A DNA stretch of 64,000 nt. Origin: an uncultured bacterium (GTDB taxonomy: Bacteria; Verrucomicrobiota; Lentisphaeria; Victivallales; UBA1829). Location: assembly GCA_900549415.1 (NCBI GenBank), contig URNX01000011.1:1-64000 (forward strand), in the 5' to 3' direction. How positions within the stretch are numbered: position 1 is the first letter of the stretch; each line of letters opens with the position of its first letter. Below are positions 62,456-64,000 of the stretch, piece after piece. The translations under genes and the position numbers were made by a program. A model generated the notes under the pieces. The model was not told where the DNA came from and ran no database searches. It saw only the letters and a list, made by a program, of their open reading frames with translations.

Positions 62456-63150
62456 TCGCAGAGGGTCTCCGCCTGAACGGCGTTTGCCCGCAGGACTTCC
62501 GCGGGAATCGGGTCGCCGAGGTTCGCGTCGAGCTGTTTCAGAAATTCTGCGCGCGGAACTTCAACGGCGCCGAAGCGTCCGAGGAGCGGCGTGAGAACCT
62601 GGGTATCGAGCATGGTCACGCCGCATTTCCGCAGAGTCGCGACGGCGGAGAGAAGCGCGAATTTCGAGGCGTCGGTCTCGAGGTGAAACATGCTTTCGCC
62701 GCAGAAGACGCGTCCGAGGGAGATCCCGTACATGCCGCCGACGAGTTCGCCTTTTTCGTTGCAGGCTTCGAAGCTGTGAACATATCCGGCTTTGTGAAAA
62801 TCTCGGTAGGCGCGGCGGATTTTCGCGGTGATCCATGTGCCGTCCTGTCCTTTGCGCGGGACGCGGGAGCAGTTCGCGATGACGTCTTCGAAACGTTCGG
62901 AGATTTTGAGGTGAAAGCGGTGCTGGCGGAGCGAGCGTTTCAGACGCGAGGGAATGTGGAGGCTGTCAAAATAGAGCACGCTCCGCATCGGCGGGGTGAA
63001 CCAGAAAACTTCGCGTTCGCGGATCGGCCAGGGGAAAATCCCGTGCATATAGGCGTCGATGAGCATCGGGAGATTCAGCGACGGCGTATAGCCGAGACAT
63101 CCCTCGTCGTCCGCCTGTTCCGGCGGGGGAAACATGGAGGGGCGGGTCAT
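62452..63150 (-). CDS. aat: Leucyl/phenylalanyl-tRNA-protein transferase
   Basis: 232 residues. Motifs: AYMHGIFPWP near 34, the adapted FWFTPPMRSVL, GTWIT, AYRDFHKAGYVHSFE, GGMYGISLGRVFCGESMF and DTQVLTPLLGRFGA. It adds Leu or Phe to N-terminal Arg/Lys of proteins, marking them for ClpAP in the N-degron pathway. Start overlaps the cinA stop; an internal ATG six codons on is possible. Confidence 0.96.
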   Translation of the reverse strand: MTRPSMFPPPEQADDEGCLGYTPSLNLPMLIDAYMHGIFPWPIREREVFWFTPPMRSVLYFDSLHIPSRLKRSLRQHRFHLKISERFEDVIANCSRVPRKGQDGTWITAKIRRAYRDFHKAGYVHSFEACNEKGELVGGMYGISLGRVFCGESMFHLETDASKFALLSAVATLRKCGVTMLDTQVLTPLLGRFGAVEVPRAEFLKQLDANLGDPIPAEVLRANAVQAETLCE

Positions 63151-64000
63151 TCCGCCGACTCCAGCAGCATGGTGCGAAGCGTGTTGAGCGCTTTGGCCGC
63201 GGTTCGTTCGCGCACCTGGTCACGTCCGCCACGGAAATGACACTCCAGAATCACGGTTTTTGTATGCAGGCGGACTCCGATGTAGACGAGTCCGACCGGT
63301 TTTCCGGGCGTTGCGCCGCCGGGGCCGGCAATGCCGGTTACGGAAATTGCGGCGTCGGCTTTCGCGCGGTCTGCAATGCCGTTGACCATCTCTTCGGCGC
63401 ATTCGCGGCTGACTGCGCCGACGGTCCGGAGGGTCTCTTCAGAAACTCCGAGGAAGCGCATTTTGATTTCATTCGCGTAGGAATTCACACCGCCGAGGAA
63501 GGCGTTGGAGGAGCCGGGAACGGCTGTGATCTGTTCGGAAATCATTCCGCCTGTGCAGGATTCCGCGGTTGCGAGCATGAGCTTTTTCGCTTCGAGCAGA
63601 CGCAGCACGTCTTCGGGGAGCGAGGTTACGCCCGCAGGCAGGACGTTGGCGCGGAAGAGTTCGCGTGCTTCGGAGGCAACCCGTTTCAGCAACGCTTCGT
63701 CCTTCGAGGTGAGAAAGAGACGGACGAGTCCGGGCTGAGCGCAGTAGGCGGCGGAGACTTCCGGTATGAGATGCGGTTCGAGAAGGTCTTCCACTTCGGA
63801 TTCCCCGATTCCGGCGATCCGGAACAGATCGGTATAGACCCTGTCTGTCTGTTTCGTTTTGAGAAGCGGGAGAACCGAATCTGTGAACATCGGCTGGAGT
63901 TCGGAGGGTGGTCCCGGCATGAGGATGATCGTTTTCCCGTTCCGTTCGAGATGAATTCCCGGAGCGGAGCCGTATCCGTTCGGGATGGCTTCTGCGCCTT
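63147..64000 (-). CDS. cinA: CinA-family protein, 5' end outside the window
   Basis: Partial: the frame stays open to the right edge, so about 284 C-terminal residues are seen. The edge begins in the MoCF (molybdopterin-binding-like) domain near PNGYGSAPGIHLERNGK and LMPGPPSEL. The C-terminal nicotinamide-nucleotide amidohydrolase (PncC) domain has ATAESCTGGMISEQIT with its catalytic Ser, and ISVTGIAGPGGATPGKPVG. It recycles NMN or repairs ADP-ribose compounds. Overlaps aat by four bases. Confidence 0.94.
   Translation of the reverse strand, partial: GAEAIPNGYGSAPGIHLERNGKTIILMPGPPSELQPMFTDSVLPLLKTKQTDRVYTDLFRIAGIGESEVEDLLEPHLIPEVSAAYCAQPGLVRLFLTSKDEALLKRVASEARELFRANVLPAGVTSLPEDVLRLLEAKKLMLATAESCTGGMISEQITAVPGSSNAFLGGVNSYANEIKMRFLGVSEETLRTVGAVSRECAEEMVNGIADRAKADAAISVTGIAGPGGATPGKPVGLVYIGVRLHTKTVILECHFRGGRDQVRERTAAKALNTLRTMLLESAE

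Noticed and set aside
1..64000. tRNA, rRNA, CRISPR, insertion sequence or prophage
   Set aside because: Intergenic gaps are short and none shows the needed folds, spaced repeats, transposase or integrase genes.

Overview
The window is about 57-58% GC and comes from a Gram-negative anaerobic bacterium, most likely of the PVC superphylum and probably Lentisphaerota (Victivallis-like). This assignment is inferred from several features together: a trimeric [FeFe] hydrogenase, a prepilin-type protein with the H-X9-DG signature, an isolated polysaccharide-degradation locus, an LPS Kdo transferase, a divergent FtsZ, and a sigma factor paired with a Ser/Thr kinase. Genes are tightly packed. Four-base ATGA stop/start overlaps are common, and the recognisable promoters are sigma70-like (TTGAAN-16/17-TATANT).

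Region by region. 0.2-4.7 kb (minus): hydC-hydB-hydA, an NAD-linked electron-bifurcating-type hydrogenase, with a terminator behind it and a repeat-rich 0.4-kb control region in front. 5.1-15.5 kb: a glycan-utilisation cluster. A GH42-like hydrolase, an H-X9-DG pseudopilin, a small secreted protein, a 1,315-residue secreted multidomain hydrolase carrying a second copy of that small protein, and a GH78-like rhamnosidase are transcribed away from a divergent AraC regulator. 15.5-18.2 kb (minus): a sodium/solute symporter followed by a GntR/LacI-type hybrid regulator. 18.3-26.1 kb (minus): waaA-thiC-tadA-ctpA, then rhomboid-glgA-queA from their own promoter. 26.2-28.7 kb (plus): tolB-folC. 29.0-31.5 kb (minus): phoB-phoR.

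31.6-38.3 kb (minus): an eight-gene run led by ftsA-ftsZ and continuing through an M28 peptidase lipoprotein, an FAH-family enzyme, a polysaccharide deacetylase, a HIT protein, an esterase and rsmE. 38.4-41.3 kb (plus): uvrA. 41.4-44.1 kb (plus): a MATE-marR-radical SAM operon behind a promoter with a clear operator. 44.1-49.0 kb (minus): asd-comF-accD, the SRP RNA gene ffs, rph and an AmpG-like transporter. 49.4-58.0 kb (plus): a sialidase-like propeller, a 49-residue protein, nadE, uvrB, a SurA-like isomerase and a GH95-like hydrolase. 58.0-60.2 kb (minus): an ECF-like sigma factor with a degenerate Ser/Thr kinase. 60.3-64 kb (minus): cinA (cut by the window edge)-aat-glycosyltransferase-nfo.

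No rRNA, tRNA, CRISPR array, insertion sequence or prophage was seen. One structural RNA, the SRP RNA, was found by reading the sequence. The most unusual items are the FtsZ with altered GTPase motifs but an intact C-terminal peptide, the glycan cluster with its duplicated secreted domain and pseudopilin, the repeat array before the hydrogenase operon, the 21-bp-spaced AraC half-sites, and the kinase lacking canonical VAIK, HRD and DFG residues.
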